The notes under the pieces: generated by a model
What the model was told of the DNA's origin: nothing
Database searches by the model: none
Seen by the model: only the letters and a program-made list of their open reading frames with translations
Program-made: the position numbers and the translations under genes
Origin: Bradyrhizobium sp. AUGA SZCCT0283
Lineage (GTDB): Bacteria > Pseudomonadota > Alphaproteobacteria > Rhizobiales > Xanthobacteraceae
Direction of reading: 5' to 3'
DNA: 58,079 bases
Assembly: GCF_018130385.1 (NCBI RefSeq)
Contig: NZ_JAFCLU010000039.1
Span: 1 to 58,079, forward strand
Shown here: positions 11,776 to 19,880 of the stretch, piece by piece
How positions within the stretch are numbered: the stretch's first letter is position 1
Layout of the letters: each line of letters begins with the position of its first letter

Positions 11776-12261
11776 CTAGTTGAAGCTGAGCAGCTTGAAC
11801 AGCGGCGTCAGGTAGCTGAGTTCCTGGCCGGAAGTCGGCGTGGTGCGGCTGATGAAGTCGAAGATCTTGCCGTCCTGCAATCCGTAATTGGCGAGCCGCT
11901 GCACTTGGCGGTTCTTGTCGAAATAGATCGCGATCACGCGCTGGTCGACGACCTGCTGATTCATGAACGCGACTTTGCGCTCGGAGCGCTGCGAGATGTA
12001 ATAAAATACCTCGCCGTTCAGGGTCGCTACCGTCGACGGCGTTCCCATCACGATCAGCACCTGATCCTGGCTGGCGCCGATCGGGATCTGCTCCAGCGCG
12101 TTGGGCGGCAGGATATAGCCCTTCTGGAACTGTTCGCCGGTGCACCCGGCAAGCGCCGCACAGACCAATGCCACGGCCGCGGCCGCGCGGAAGCCGCGCT
12201 GGCGCGCAGTCAGGCGGCGCGGCAAGGGCACGCAGGTGCTCAGGTGGCTCATCTCGGTCAT
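11776..12261 (-). CDS. bamE: Outer-membrane assembly lipoprotein, SmpA/BamE family
   Basis: A lipoprotein of about 161 residues, part of the BAM complex that inserts beta-barrels into the outer membrane. A lipobox LAGC follows a hydrophobic leader (AAAVALVCAALAGC). The BamE domain shows the motif IPIGASQDQVLIVMGTPS and a FYYISQRSER strand. The start at 12261 (MTEMSHL) is a choice; another Met three codons later and an upstream in-frame extension to 12381 are possible. It is transcribed divergently from the cytochrome chaperone gene at 12369, a conserved alphaproteobacterial arrangement. Confidence 0.88.
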   Translation of the reverse strand: MTEMSHLSTCVPLPRRLTARQRGFRAAAAVALVCAALAGCTGEQFQKGYILPPNALEQIPIGASQDQVLIVMGTPSTVATLNGEVFYYISQRSERKVAFMNQQVVDQRVIAIYFDKNRQVQRLANYGLQDGKIFDFISRTTPTSGQELSYLTPLFKLLSFN

Positions 12262-12368
12262 CTCAGGAATTAGCCCGTCCTCTTGCATCGCGCGGTGCGT
12301 TGACGTACCGGGCAGCACGCTGGATTGCAACACGCGTGGCCCGGGAGGGCTCGCTTGCGGAACCCACA

Positions 12369-12920
12369 ATGCTTTGGCCATTCAATCACTTCAGGAAACC
12401 CCGGACGCCGTCGCGCGGCACCATCGAGGCCATCTATGGCATGATCGTGACGCAGGCGCGAGAACCGTTGTTTTATCGGGACTTTGGGGTTCCGGACACG
12501 GTTAACGGCCGTTTTGACCTGCTTCTGCTGCATTTGTGGCTGTTGTTGCGGCGACTGAAGTCGGCGGAGGGCGGTGCGGCCCTGTCGCAGGGGCTGTTCG
12601 ACCATTTTTGCAACGATATGGACGATAATCTGCGCGAGATGGGGGTCGGCGACCTCACGGTGCCGAAGCGCATGCAGGCCTTCGGGGAAGCCTTCTATGG
12701 CCGGACGGCGGCCTATGACTTTGCGCTGACGGAGGGCCGCGAGGCACTGGCGCAGGCGATGTGCAAGAATATCCTGAACGGCGAGAACATCGAAAAGGCC
12801 CACCTGCTTGCAGCCTATGCCGAGGCGGCGATAGCCGCTCTCGACCGCCTCGACGAGGCGGCGCTGGTGAGCGGTTCGGCCAGGTTTCCTTTGCCGGAGA
12901 AGGCAGGCGCGCAGCAATGA
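12369..12920 (+). CDS. Ubiquinol-cytochrome c chaperone (CBP3 family)
   Basis: A 183-residue protein of the ubiquinol-cytochrome c chaperone family, which in mitochondria (Cbp3) helps cytochrome b synthesis and bc1 assembly. The recognisable core runs from IYGMIVTQAREPLFYRDF through the helical stretch with LLHLWLLLRRL and NDMDDNLREMGVGD to VPKRMQAFGEAFYGR. The ATG at 12369 gives the expected N-terminus; the frame is open further upstream but that part overlaps the bamE promoter region. Its stop overlaps the start of the next gene (ATGA). Confidence 0.9.
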   Translation: MLWPFNHFRKPRTPSRGTIEAIYGMIVTQAREPLFYRDFGVPDTVNGRFDLLLLHLWLLLRRLKSAEGGAALSQGLFDHFCNDMDDNLREMGVGDLTVPKRMQAFGEAFYGRTAAYDFALTEGREALAQAMCKNILNGENIEKAHLLAAYAEAAIAALDRLDEAALVSGSARFPLPEKAGAQQ

Positions 12921-13504
12921 GCAAGACTGGCATGACAGACAAGCCCGACCCGTGGCGCGTCCCCGTCGCGGTGGCGCAGATTCCGGAGACGGGCCTGCAT
13001 CGCGACATCGAAGCCGACCAGGCCATCCGCAAAGCGGTGGCCGATGTCGGGGGCTTGCGTGAGGTGCTTTCGGTGCAGGCCTCGTTCGACGTCACGCCAG
13101 AGCGCGGCGGCCGCTTTCACGTAGCCGGCCACGTGCGCGCGCGGATCGGACAGACCTGCGTGGTGACGCTGGAGGAGATCGAGAACGATATAGACGAGCC
13201 GATCGACCTGACCTTTGCGCCGCCCGAGCAAATCTCGCAGATGGCCGCGCTGGTCGATGAGGCCGAGGAAGGCGACGAGGAGACGCCCGATCCGCCCGAG
13301 CCGATCGAGCACGGAACGATCGATCTTGGCCGGGTCGCCACCGACGCATTGTATCTCGCGGTCGATCCATATCCGCGCAAACCCGGCGCCGTATTTGAAC
13401 CGGTGGTTGAAGCCGCCGATCCCGAGGATCACCCGTTCGCGGCGCTCAAGGCGTTGAAGGCAGAATCGAAAAAATCGGGCAGCAGGAAGCCCAAGGGCAA
13501 GTAG
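12917..13504 (+). CDS. YceD/DUF177 family protein
   Basis: A 195-residue DUF177 (YceD) protein. The family core includes ADVGGLREVLSVQASFDV and the cysteine-containing RIGQTCVVTLEEIEN. A C-terminal segment (about 150-180) is followed by a Lys-rich tail. Family members are linked to 23S rRNA or ribosome assembly and often sit next to rpmF, plsX and fabH. Here rpmF is absent and plsX follows after a 302-base gap. The start is four bases inside the previous gene. Confidence 0.9.
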   Translation: MSKTGMTDKPDPWRVPVAVAQIPETGLHRDIEADQAIRKAVADVGGLREVLSVQASFDVTPERGGRFHVAGHVRARIGQTCVVTLEEIENDIDEPIDLTFAPPEQISQMAALVDEAEEGDEETPDPPEPIEHGTIDLGRVATDALYLAVDPYPRKPGAVFEPVVEAADPEDHPFAALKALKAESKKSGSRKPKGK

Positions 13505-13806
13505 CCGGCAGTTAAAGTGGCCGGCGAAGCTGCCATCGGTTGGAGGCAGTTGTGACGTATCGCCGAGAATGTACCGTAAGATATTGAATTATATCAGGAT
13601 ATCCTGTATTCTTGATTTCGGGCCACAGCGCTTGCCTTTCGCCAAAAGAGCGTGGTCAAGAGGTTGTGTCGGGACGGGGACACGCTATTGTCGCGGCCCG
13701 GCGGGGGCGTGGTATTGCGCTTTGCCGAGCATCGCTTTGGCGGTGCCATTCCAGTGCGCGGCCGGGCTCTACGAGGGCCGCAAGAGATCAGGTTTCCGGG
13801 ACGTTC
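13505..13806. promoter_or_regulatory. Intergenic region before plsX with a palindrome
   Basis: This gap separates yceD from plsX. It contains an AT-rich island at about 13575-13620, unusual in this GC-rich window. In its centre is the perfect 12-base palindrome CAGGATATCCTG (13595-13606). No gene or terminator is evident. The island is a candidate promoter/operator for the plsX-fabH-ihfA-merR series. Confidence 0.45.
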
Positions 13807-14844
13807 ATGCCGCAAAAGGTTCGAATCGCGCTTGACGCCATGGGTGGCGATGTCGGCGCATCGGTCGTCATTCCCGGCGCCGCCATCTCTTTGAAACGGC
13901 ATCCCGACAGCGAATTTCTGCTCTATGGCGACAGCAAGCTGATCGACGAGCAGCTTGCCAAATATCCGGCGCTGAAAAAGGCCTCGCACGTGGTCCATAC
14001 CGACGTCACCGTCAGCATGCACGACAAGCCGAGCCAGGCGCTGCGCCGCGGCCGCAAGAACTCGTCGATGTGGCTTGCGATCGACGCGGTAAAGAAGGGC
14101 GAGGCCGACGCGGTGGTTTCCGCCGGCAATACCGGCGCGCTGATGGCGATGGCGCGTTTCCATCTGCACACCATGCCCGGCATCGACCGGCCGGCCATTG
14201 CCGGCGTATGGCCGACGGCGCGCGGCGATTCCGTCGTCCTCGATCTCGGCGCCAGCATCGGCGGCGACGCGCATCATCTGGTGTCGCTCGCGATCATGGG
14301 CAGTGCGATGGCGAGCGTGCTGTTCGGCCTGAAGCGTCCGACCGTGGGATTGCTCAATATCGGGGTCGAAGAGGTCAAGGGCGGCGAGGAGATTCGCAAG
14401 GCGTCGGAACAACTCCGTGCGATGAACCTGCCCGAACTCGACTATATCGGCTTCGTGGAGGGCGACGGGATCGGCGCCGGCGCGGCTGACGTCATCGTAT
14501 CGGAAGGTTTCAGCGGCAACATTGCGTTGAAGGCCGCCGAAGGCACCGCGCGCCAGATGGCGGATTTTCTGCGCAATGCGATGGCGAGCAGCTGGCAATC
14601 CAAGATCGGCTATCTGTTCGCCCGCAGCGCCTTCAAGACGCTCCGTGACAAGCTCGACCCGAACAAATCCAATGGTGGTGTTTTGCTCGGATTGAAAGGT
14701 GTGGTTGTCAAAAGCCATGGCGGAACCAATGCCGAAGGCTTTGCCTACGCAGTCGATGTTGGCTATGAGATGGTCCGCTGCGATCTCCTCACCAAGATCA
14801 GTGCGCTGGTACAGGCGCAGATCGCGCAGGAGGTTGTGTCGTGA
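13807..14844 (+). CDS. plsX: Phosphate acyltransferase PlsX
   Basis: A 345-residue peripheral membrane enzyme that makes acyl-phosphate from acyl-ACP for phospholipid synthesis. The N-terminal signature RIALDAMGGDVG (about 6-17), the SAGNTGALMAMA segment and SEGFSGNIALKAAEG are characteristic. The ATG at 13807 matches the family start; upstream in-frame codons are not conserved-looking. Its stop overlaps the GTG start of fabH, so the two are coupled. PlsX and FabH together link fatty acid initiation to phosphatidate formation. Confidence 0.96.
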   Translation: MPQKVRIALDAMGGDVGASVVIPGAAISLKRHPDSEFLLYGDSKLIDEQLAKYPALKKASHVVHTDVTVSMHDKPSQALRRGRKNSSMWLAIDAVKKGEADAVVSAGNTGALMAMARFHLHTMPGIDRPAIAGVWPTARGDSVVLDLGASIGGDAHHLVSLAIMGSAMASVLFGLKRPTVGLLNIGVEEVKGGEEIRKASEQLRAMNLPELDYIGFVEGDGIGAGAADVIVSEGFSGNIALKAAEGTARQMADFLRNAMASSWQSKIGYLFARSAFKTLRDKLDPNKSNGGVLLGLKGVVVKSHGGTNAEGFAYAVDVGYEMVRCDLLTKISALVQAQIAQEVVS

Positions 14845-15818
14845 CTGCAATACGTTCGGTCGTGCTCGGCTGCGGCTCATATTTGCCGGAGCGGATTCTG
14901 ACCAATGCCGAATTGGCGACCCGCATTGATACGTCCGACGAGTGGATCGTGCAGCGCACCGGCATCCGCGAGCGCCACGTTGCCGCCGAGGGCGAGTTCA
15001 CCTCGCATCTGGCGATCAAGGCTGCGCGCGCGGCGCTGCATCATGCGAGGCTCGATGCCCAAGCGATCGACCTGATCGTGCTGGCGACTTCGACGCCGGA
15101 CAACACCTTTCCGGCCACCGCGGTCGCGGTGCAGGACGGCCTTGGCATCAACCACGGCGCTGCCTTCGACCTGCAGGCGGTCTGCTCCGGCTTCGTCTTT
15201 GCGCTGGCGACCGCGGACAATTTCCTGCGCACGGGCACTTACAAGCGCGCGCTGGTGATCGGCGCCGAGACGTTTTCGCGGATTCTGGACTGGAACGACC
15301 GCGGCACCTGCGTGCTGTTCGGCGATGGCGCTGGCGCGGTCGTGCTGGAGGCGCAGACGGAGCCGGGCAAATCGAGCGACCGCGGCGTGCTGACGACGCA
15401 TTTGCGTTCCGACGGCCGCCACAAGTCGAAGCTCTATGTCGACGGCGGTCCGTCATCAACCCAGACCGTTGGCCTTTTGCGGATGGAAGGCCGCGAGGTG
15501 TTCAAGCACGCGGTCGGCATGATCACCGACGTGATCGTGGATGCCTTCAACGCCACCGGTCTGACGGCCGACGACATCGACTGGTTCATTCCGCACCAGG
15601 CCAACAAACGAATCATCGATGCTTCGGCCAACAAGCTTCATATTGCACCGCAGAAGGTGGTGTTGACCGTCGACCTGCATGGCAATACATCGGCCGCATC
15701 GATTCCGCTGGCGCTGGCGGTCGCGGTCAAGGACGGACGCGTCAAGAAGGGCGATCTGCTGCTGTTTGAAGCCATGGGCGGCGGCTTCACCTGGGGTTCC
15801 GCGCTCGTGCGCTGGTAG
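14841..15818 (+). CDS. fabH: Beta-ketoacyl-ACP synthase III
   Basis: A 325-residue condensing enzyme that starts fatty acid synthesis from acetyl-CoA and malonyl-ACP. The catalytic triad is visible: Cys115 in LQAVCSGF, His252 in IPHQANKRI and Asn282 in HGNTSAASIP. It starts with GTG inside the plsX stop codon (GTGA overlap). Length is standard. The downstream gap of about 130 bases to ihfA is AT-rich and may hold a separate promoter. Confidence 0.97.
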   Translation: MTAIRSVVLGCGSYLPERILTNAELATRIDTSDEWIVQRTGIRERHVAAEGEFTSHLAIKAARAALHHARLDAQAIDLIVLATSTPDNTFPATAVAVQDGLGINHGAAFDLQAVCSGFVFALATADNFLRTGTYKRALVIGAETFSRILDWNDRGTCVLFGDGAGAVVLEAQTEPGKSSDRGVLTTHLRSDGRHKSKLYVDGGPSSTQTVGLLRMEGREVFKHAVGMITDVIVDAFNATGLTADDIDWFIPHQANKRIIDASANKLHIAPQKVVLTVDLHGNTSAASIPLALAVAVKDGRVKKGDLLLFEAMGGGFTWGSALVRW

Positions 15819-15949
15819 GCGCGGCGTCGAACGATCGATTAAAATTATAGCCTTGTTTCATGCTTCTGCATGATGGTCACTGTTGACCATTGCGTGCTAA
15901 CCTCATAATTTCAGAGAATAAATTGTTCGCCGAGAGTGCGGGGCAGGCG

Positions 15950-16279
15950 ATGACCGGGACCGGAAAAACAGTCACACGCGTCGATTTGTGCGAGGCCGTC
16001 TACCAGAAGGTGGGCCTGTCGCGAACGGAATCGTCGGCGTTTGTCGAGCTCGTTTTGAAAGAGATCACTGATTGCCTGGAGAAGGGGGAGACGGTGAAGC
16101 TGTCGTCATTCGGCTCCTTCATGGTGCGCAAGAAGGGTCAGCGTATCGGACGTAACCCGAAGACCGGTACAGAAGTGCCGATCTCGCCGCGTCGTGTGAT
16201 GGTGTTCAAGCCGTCGGCTATTCTGAAGCAGCGGATCAACGGCCACGCGCCCGGCAACGGCGAAAGCAAGGCTGACTAG
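15950..16279 (+). CDS. ihfA: Integration host factor alpha subunit
   Basis: A 109-residue DNA-bending protein that pairs with IhfB. The HU/IHF fold is clear: the TVTRVDLCEAVYQKVGLSR start, KLSSFGSFMVRKK, and the DNA-wrapping arm RIGRNPKTGTEVPISPRR. I chose the ATG at 15950 (MTGTGK), which matches known IhfA openings. A TTG 60 bases upstream is in frame but would add an atypical leader. Position after fabH and before a MerR gene is conserved in rhizobia. Confidence 0.95.
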   Translation: MTGTGKTVTRVDLCEAVYQKVGLSRTESSAFVELVLKEITDCLEKGETVKLSSFGSFMVRKKGQRIGRNPKTGTEVPISPRRVMVFKPSAILKQRINGHAPGNGESKAD

Positions 16280-16357
16280 ACAACACGCGTAGCACGACCG
16301 CGTACCGTGTAGCGTACATCGTCTTCACACTCCATGTGAGTTGAGAGGAGTTGGCCT

Positions 16358-16912
16358 TTGGACAAGGCGCCGGACGCGTTCCGCACCATCAGCGAAGTCG
16401 CTGAAGAACTCGATATTCCCCAGCACGTGCTGCGGTTCTGGGAGACGCGGTTCGCCCAGATCAAGCCGATGAAGCGGAGCGGAGGGCGGCGTTACTACCG
16501 CCCCGACGACGTCGACCTGCTCAAGGGTATCCGCCGGCTGCTCTACGGCGAGGGCTACACCATCCGCGGCGTGCAGCGGATCCTCAAAGAGCACGGCATC
16601 AAATCGGTGCAGGGCCTTGCCGACCAGACTTCCGCCGTCACCTTCGGCGCCGTCGAGGAGGCGATCGGCCTCAGCCTGCAGGAGCCCGAGGAGGGCGAGA
16701 CACCGACCGTCAATGCCGACGACGAGGATTACGAGACCGAAGAAAAAGAAATCGACTACCGCTTTGTCGATACCGACGACGACGGCATCTTGCTGCCGTT
16801 CGCCAAGGCCAAGCCCGGGCCCTCGGACGCCGATCGCGAACGCCTCGAACGGGTGCTGCAGGATCTGGTTGCCTGCCGGCAATTGCTGGACAACGCGCTG
16901 AAGGACGGCTGA
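16358..16912 (+). CDS. MerR family transcriptional regulator
   Basis: A 184-residue regulator. The N-terminal MerR winged helix (about 8-75) reads RTISEVAEELDIPQHVLRFW and continues through GGRRYYRPDD. The rest is acidic and low-complexity (about 105-145), then a short predicted helix near the C-terminus. No metal-binding cysteines are seen, so it is not a classical mercury- or copper-type sensor. The start is TTG, supported by GAGAGGAG seven bases upstream. It lies 78 bases after ihfA and 90 bases before tRNA-Pro. Its targets are unknown. Confidence 0.93.
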   Translation: MDKAPDAFRTISEVAEELDIPQHVLRFWETRFAQIKPMKRSGGRRYYRPDDVDLLKGIRRLLYGEGYTIRGVQRILKEHGIKSVQGLADQTSAVTFGAVEEAIGLSLQEPEEGETPTVNADDEDYETEEKEIDYRFVDTDDDGILLPFAKAKPGPSDADRERLERVLQDLVACRQLLDNALKDG

Positions 16913-17002
16913 GCGGGTGGGTGGAACTGGCCGGCTGCCGGCTTCAAAGAGGCCGCTCGCGCGCCTTGCGCCGGGCGCTGATCGCAGCTAATGGAACGGC
17001 AT

Positions 17003-17080
17003 CGGAGCGTGGCGCAGCCCGGTTAGCGCACTAGTCTGGGAGACTAGGGGTCGGAGGTTCAAATCCTCTCGCTCCGACCA
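17003..17080 (+). tRNA. tRNA-Pro (anticodon GGG)
   Basis: A complete cloverleaf. The acceptor CGGAGCG pairs with CGCTCCG, the D stem is GCGC/GCGC, and the anticodon stem CTAGT/ACTAG holds loop CTGGGAG with anticodon GGG at 17038-17040. The T arm carries TTCAAAT, and CCA is encoded at 17078-17080. Its 3' end faces an accessory region with a recombinase remnant, so it is a probable integration site. Confidence 0.95.
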
Positions 17081-17311
17081 AAATAAGATTTGAAGTCAAT
17101 TGCTTATTGCCCTTTTTGCGGATGTCCAATTTGGGCGTCCGGGCGTTGTCAGCAACGTGCAAGCACGATCTCCACAGGGCGCGCCGCGGCCGCCGGCGCC
17201 CAGCACGCCGGCCCACCCAGCAACGCGTGGTGCGGAGGCGATTAACGGAAGCACAATTCCAGCAGGCTAGGCTTGCTCCGGACCAATTCCGATCCACCGC
17301 AAGGAGGCGTT

Positions 17312-17575
17312 ATGGAGACGCTCCTCGGCCTCGTGGTCATGGCCGGCGTTCCGGCCTATTTTGTCGTCCAGCCAGCAACGCTGTGGCGATGGCCCGGCGG
17401 CTGGCGCATTGCTGCGCTGGCGCCTCTGCTGCTCACCGTGCCCGCGCTTGTTTTCAGCCTGTTCTCCCTGCACGACGGCTCGAACCTGTGGCCGCTCACG
17501 CTGATTTTCGCCGCGGCCGTCGGCACGCTCTATTTGGGCGCGCTGTGGTTCGCGCGCCGGTGGCTCTACGCGTAA
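17312..17575 (+). CDS. Small membrane protein, unknown function
   Basis: An 87-residue protein with three hydrophobic segments: METLLGLVVMAGVPAYFVV, WRIAALAPLLLTVPALVFSL and WPLTLIFAAAVGTLYLGAL. It ends with a basic WFARRWLYA. The ATG is preceded by AAGGAGG, an excellent ribosome site, so I believe it is expressed. No family recognised. It is the first gene past tRNA-Pro and lies between the tRNA and the recombinase remnant, so it may be cargo or a flank of a decayed insertion. Confidence 0.7.
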   Translation: METLLGLVVMAGVPAYFVVQPATLWRWPGGWRIAALAPLLLTVPALVFSLFSLHDGSNLWPLTLIFAAAVGTLYLGALWFARRWLYA

Positions 17576-17621
17576 CCTGCCTGTTCGATAGCATCGGCTA
17601 TTTCAGCCGTGGTCTCCGTCG

Positions 17622-17664
17622 CTAGATGCCGAGCGCCCAGACGGCAACGATGGCCCCAAGCACA
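17622..17664 (-). pseudogene. Truncated copy of the small AVWALGI membrane ORF
   Basis: On the minus strand this encodes VLGAIVAVWALGI and a TAG stop. It matches the C-terminus of the intact gene at 18506-18634 with two mismatches over 43 bases. Only the last third is present: the copy begins where the recombinase remnant ends. It appears to be one end of a duplicated segment. Confidence 0.6.
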
Positions 17665-17666
17665 TG

Positions 17667-17930
17667 CTATTGCGCGCTTCGGCGATTTCCGAAAGCTTCT
17701 TGGTGCGCCGGCCGCGAAGGGTACCGCAGCGTCGTCACCTTGTCGGTGTGGGTCAGCGCGCCCTGAATTGCCACCAGCGCGGCGCCGCCTTCGGTAGCAC
17801 CGCCGGCGCGGGCGTCCATATTCCAGACCGCATCCGGAATGCCGGCCGCACGCGCGATGTCGCGAAACCAGTTGCCGTAGCTGCGCGCGCGGACCGGCAG
17901 GCCATGCTCGCCCTTGACGATCGTGCCTGG
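17667..17930 (-). pseudogene. Tyrosine recombinase (integrase) C-terminal remnant, frameshifted
   Basis: The minus-strand translation contains FRDIARAAGIP, VWNMDARAGGATE and THTDKVTTLRY, which match the catalytic C-terminus of rhizobial phage-type integrases. Right after the tyrosine the frame is wrong. The expected tail GRRTKKLSEIAEARN is found in another frame at about 17665-17712, so a one-base indel has occurred there. The N-terminal two thirds are missing or unrecognisable upstream (to about 18113). It lies 590 bases from tRNA-Pro, typical for an integrase of a tRNA-targeted island that has decayed. The gap to 18208 has nothing else I could assign. Confidence 0.7.
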
Positions 17931-18208
17931 CGACGCAGCTCGCGGGCCTTGACGCCGCGCGCTAGGAAGTCTCGGAAGTGCGCGATGTAGCCGTTCTGCG
18001 AAATTCGTTGCCCGATGTTCCTGAAGATGGATGCAAGTTCGCAATCCGCCGACACCATTTAAATTGATTTTTATTCCGTGCGTTTTGACAGGCATACGAG
18101 CCAGCGGCATCAAACGTATTTGACTGATCGTGAAGCCGTTTCAGCTTTCGGAGGCGGCCGCGCGTGTGCATATGTCAGCGTGATGTCAATGATAGCGGAG
18201 CAAATACG

Positions 18209-18418
18209 ATGCGAGCGATTATTGCCTTCAGCCTACTGATCACCTTGTGCGCTTCTGCCAACACCGCGGCGGCGGCGCATCGCTCCAAACCGCGCGAGGG
18301 TCACTTACGCCCGATCCAACGTGTCACCGCTCCCTCGCCGCGATTAGCGGTTCCCGGATGGACCGACGAAGAGACCCGGCAGTGGTTGTATAATGGCAGC
18401 GCCTCCGCTCGCTTTTGA
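18209..18418 (+). CDS. Small secreted protein, unknown function
   Basis: A 69-residue protein with a signal peptide (MRAIIAFSLLITLCASANTAAAA, written here only as residues 1-23) and a likely cleavage after the alanine run. The mature part is short, proline- and arginine-rich, ending with PGWTDEETRQWLYNGSASA. I recall similar short secreted proteins in Bradyrhizobium but no function. The frame extends upstream to 18164, but the Met at 18209 directly precedes the leader. A GGAG lies about 12 bases upstream. Confidence 0.6.
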   Translation: MRAIIAFSLLITLCASANTAAAAHRSKPREGHLRPIQRVTAPSPRLAVPGWTDEETRQWLYNGSASARF

Positions 18419-18505
18419 CAGATAGTCGCCAACCTCTGCCTAACACCGGCCGATCAGTGTTTAGGGCGTGAACTCATAAAATAGATGGGCGTTGGCGGAC
18501 GTCCG

Positions 18506-18634
18506 CTAGATGCCGAGCGCCCAGACGGCCACGATGGCCGCAAGCACAGCTACGCCGCTGATGGTCCAGCCGGTCAGGTAAGCCGCACCATCGGTTTCCG
18601 GTCGATCGACCATGCTATCGCGCCACTGGCTCAC
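18506..18634 (-). CDS. 42-residue single-pass membrane protein
   Basis: A 42-codon gene with GTG start at 18634. AAAGGAG lies seven bases upstream of it, a near-ideal ribosome site. The N-terminus is polar (MSQWRDSMVDRPETDG), followed by one transmembrane helix (about 24-42) ending AIVAVWALGI. A truncated near-identical copy lies at 17622-17664 and a frameshifted, more divergent copy at 20289-20345. No family recognised. Its small size, good ribosome site and family expansion are consistent with a real small membrane protein, perhaps a modulator or toxin-like peptide; this is inference only. Confidence 0.6.
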   Translation of the reverse strand: MSQWRDSMVDRPETDGAAYLTGWTISGVAVLAAIVAVWALGI

Positions 18635-18761
18635 GGCGGTCTCCTTTGGATCGATACTGCCTCTGGTCAGTAGGTCGTTGGGCGGAGGTCAAAGGTTCAA
18701 CGCGCGCGGGAGTCGCGCCCTGTGGCCGATTCCCGGCCCGAGCTGGAGCCCAGGCGTCGCT

Positions 18762-19880
18762 CTAACCCGCCTCGGCTTGCGGTCGCCAAATCCTCGTCCA
18801 TGTCTGCGTCAGGGCACGCGCCATCGACTTGCCCGCTCTGATCGACGGCGCTTCGACAAATCGATATGACAGCGCGGCGAGGCCAACCGCGACGATCACG
18901 GACGTCACCGTCACGACCAGATTCCCCCAGATATGGGTCGGCAAGATCGGGCGACACATAATGGCGAGCAAGGCGCAGACGTAGAAGATCGGCCAGTGCA
19001 CCAGGTAGAGGCTGTAGGAGATTCGTCCGAGGAACCGCAACGGCGCGACCGTCGTCCACTGCAGCAGCTCGCGCGATGCCGCCACCGAGCCTATCATCAG
19101 CGCCGCTGCGATCGCTGACGGGATCACGATGCCGACCGCATAGAATTCGCTGTTGGTGGCGGCCATCGCGAGGCCGATCAGGCCGACGACGAACGTGATT
19201 GCGGCAAGCCGCCGCCGTCCCGCCAGCAACGTGCCAATCTCCTTGGCGAGAAAGTAGCCGCAATAGAACCACAACAGCGTGTGATAAAGGCTGATTGCGA
19301 GCAGCGTCGCGATCGCGACGAACAGCGCCCAGCGCCACTGCGGCACGATTCTGACGTGCGCAGCGACGACAAATGGCAGCATCAGGGCGCCCAGCAGTTC
19401 CGTAAAGAGCGTCCATGTCGGACCGTTCACCTTGAAGGAGCTGAGGAGCAGGTTATCCCACAGCGCATCCCAGGTCGGCTGCGGCCAGAACATGCGCTGG
19501 AAGCCCGGCATCAAGCCGGACGGTGCGGGATCGATACGGAAGAGCCGCTCGCAGGCGAAGGTGAACAGCACCACGACCACGAAGGGTGGGAGCAATCGGA
19601 ACAGCCGCCGTACCAGGTAGGCCACGAATGCGCCGTCGCGCTCCAACCCGCGACCGAGCACGTAGCCGCTCAGCACGAAAAAGAAGATTACCGCCGCCGC
19701 CGAATTGAACGCAAACAGCAGCGCGTCCATGACAATAAGGCGCGCATTGTCAGCGAACACGCTCATTCCGTGGTGCAGGCACACCAGCAGCGCCGCGAGG
19801 CCCCGCAAGCTCTCCAGCCGCGGATCGAACGAGGACATATTCGGTGAGGCGTCCGTCGGCGCGACCGGTGGGAAAGTCAT
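18762..19880 (-). CDS. Acyltransferase 3 family membrane protein (OafA/YrhL type)
   Basis: A 372-residue integral membrane acyltransferase. The N-terminal motif PRLESLRGLAALLVCLHHG holds the expected Arg and His-His region. About ten hydrophobic helices follow, including VIFFFVLSGYVLGR and GRISYSLYLVHWPIFYV. Family members O-acetylate (or otherwise acylate) polysaccharides, LPS or Nod factors. A second Met at 19838 (MSSFDPRLESLRG) fits the family start at least as well, and neither has a clear ribosome site. It is not beside glycosyltransferases here; the polysaccharide locus begins about 9 kb away. Confidence 0.9.
   Translation of the reverse strand: MTFPPVAPTDASPNMSSFDPRLESLRGLAALLVCLHHGMSVFADNARLIVMDALLFAFNSAAAVIFFFVLSGYVLGRGLERDGAFVAYLVRRLFRLLPPFVVVVLFTFACERLFRIDPAPSGLMPGFQRMFWPQPTWDALWDNLLLSSFKVNGPTWTLFTELLGALMLPFVVAAHVRIVPQWRWALFVAIATLLAISLYHTLLWFYCGYFLAKEIGTLLAGRRRLAAITFVVGLIGLAMAATNSEFYAVGIVIPSAIAAALMIGSVAASRELLQWTTVAPLRFLGRISYSLYLVHWPIFYVCALLAIMCRPILPTHIWGNLVVTVTSVIVAVGLAALSYRFVEAPSIRAGKSMARALTQTWTRIWRPQAEAG

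Noticed and set aside
17031..17297. ORF antisense to tRNA-Pro ending in GARGFEPPTPSLPD
   Set aside because: This is the well-known artefact of translating the complement of tRNA sequence.
18672..18720. Possible duplicated tRNA 3' end (attR) in GGAGGTCAAAGGTTCAA
   Set aside because: Only scattered short matches to the tRNA-Pro T-arm exist, not a continuous 3' end copy.
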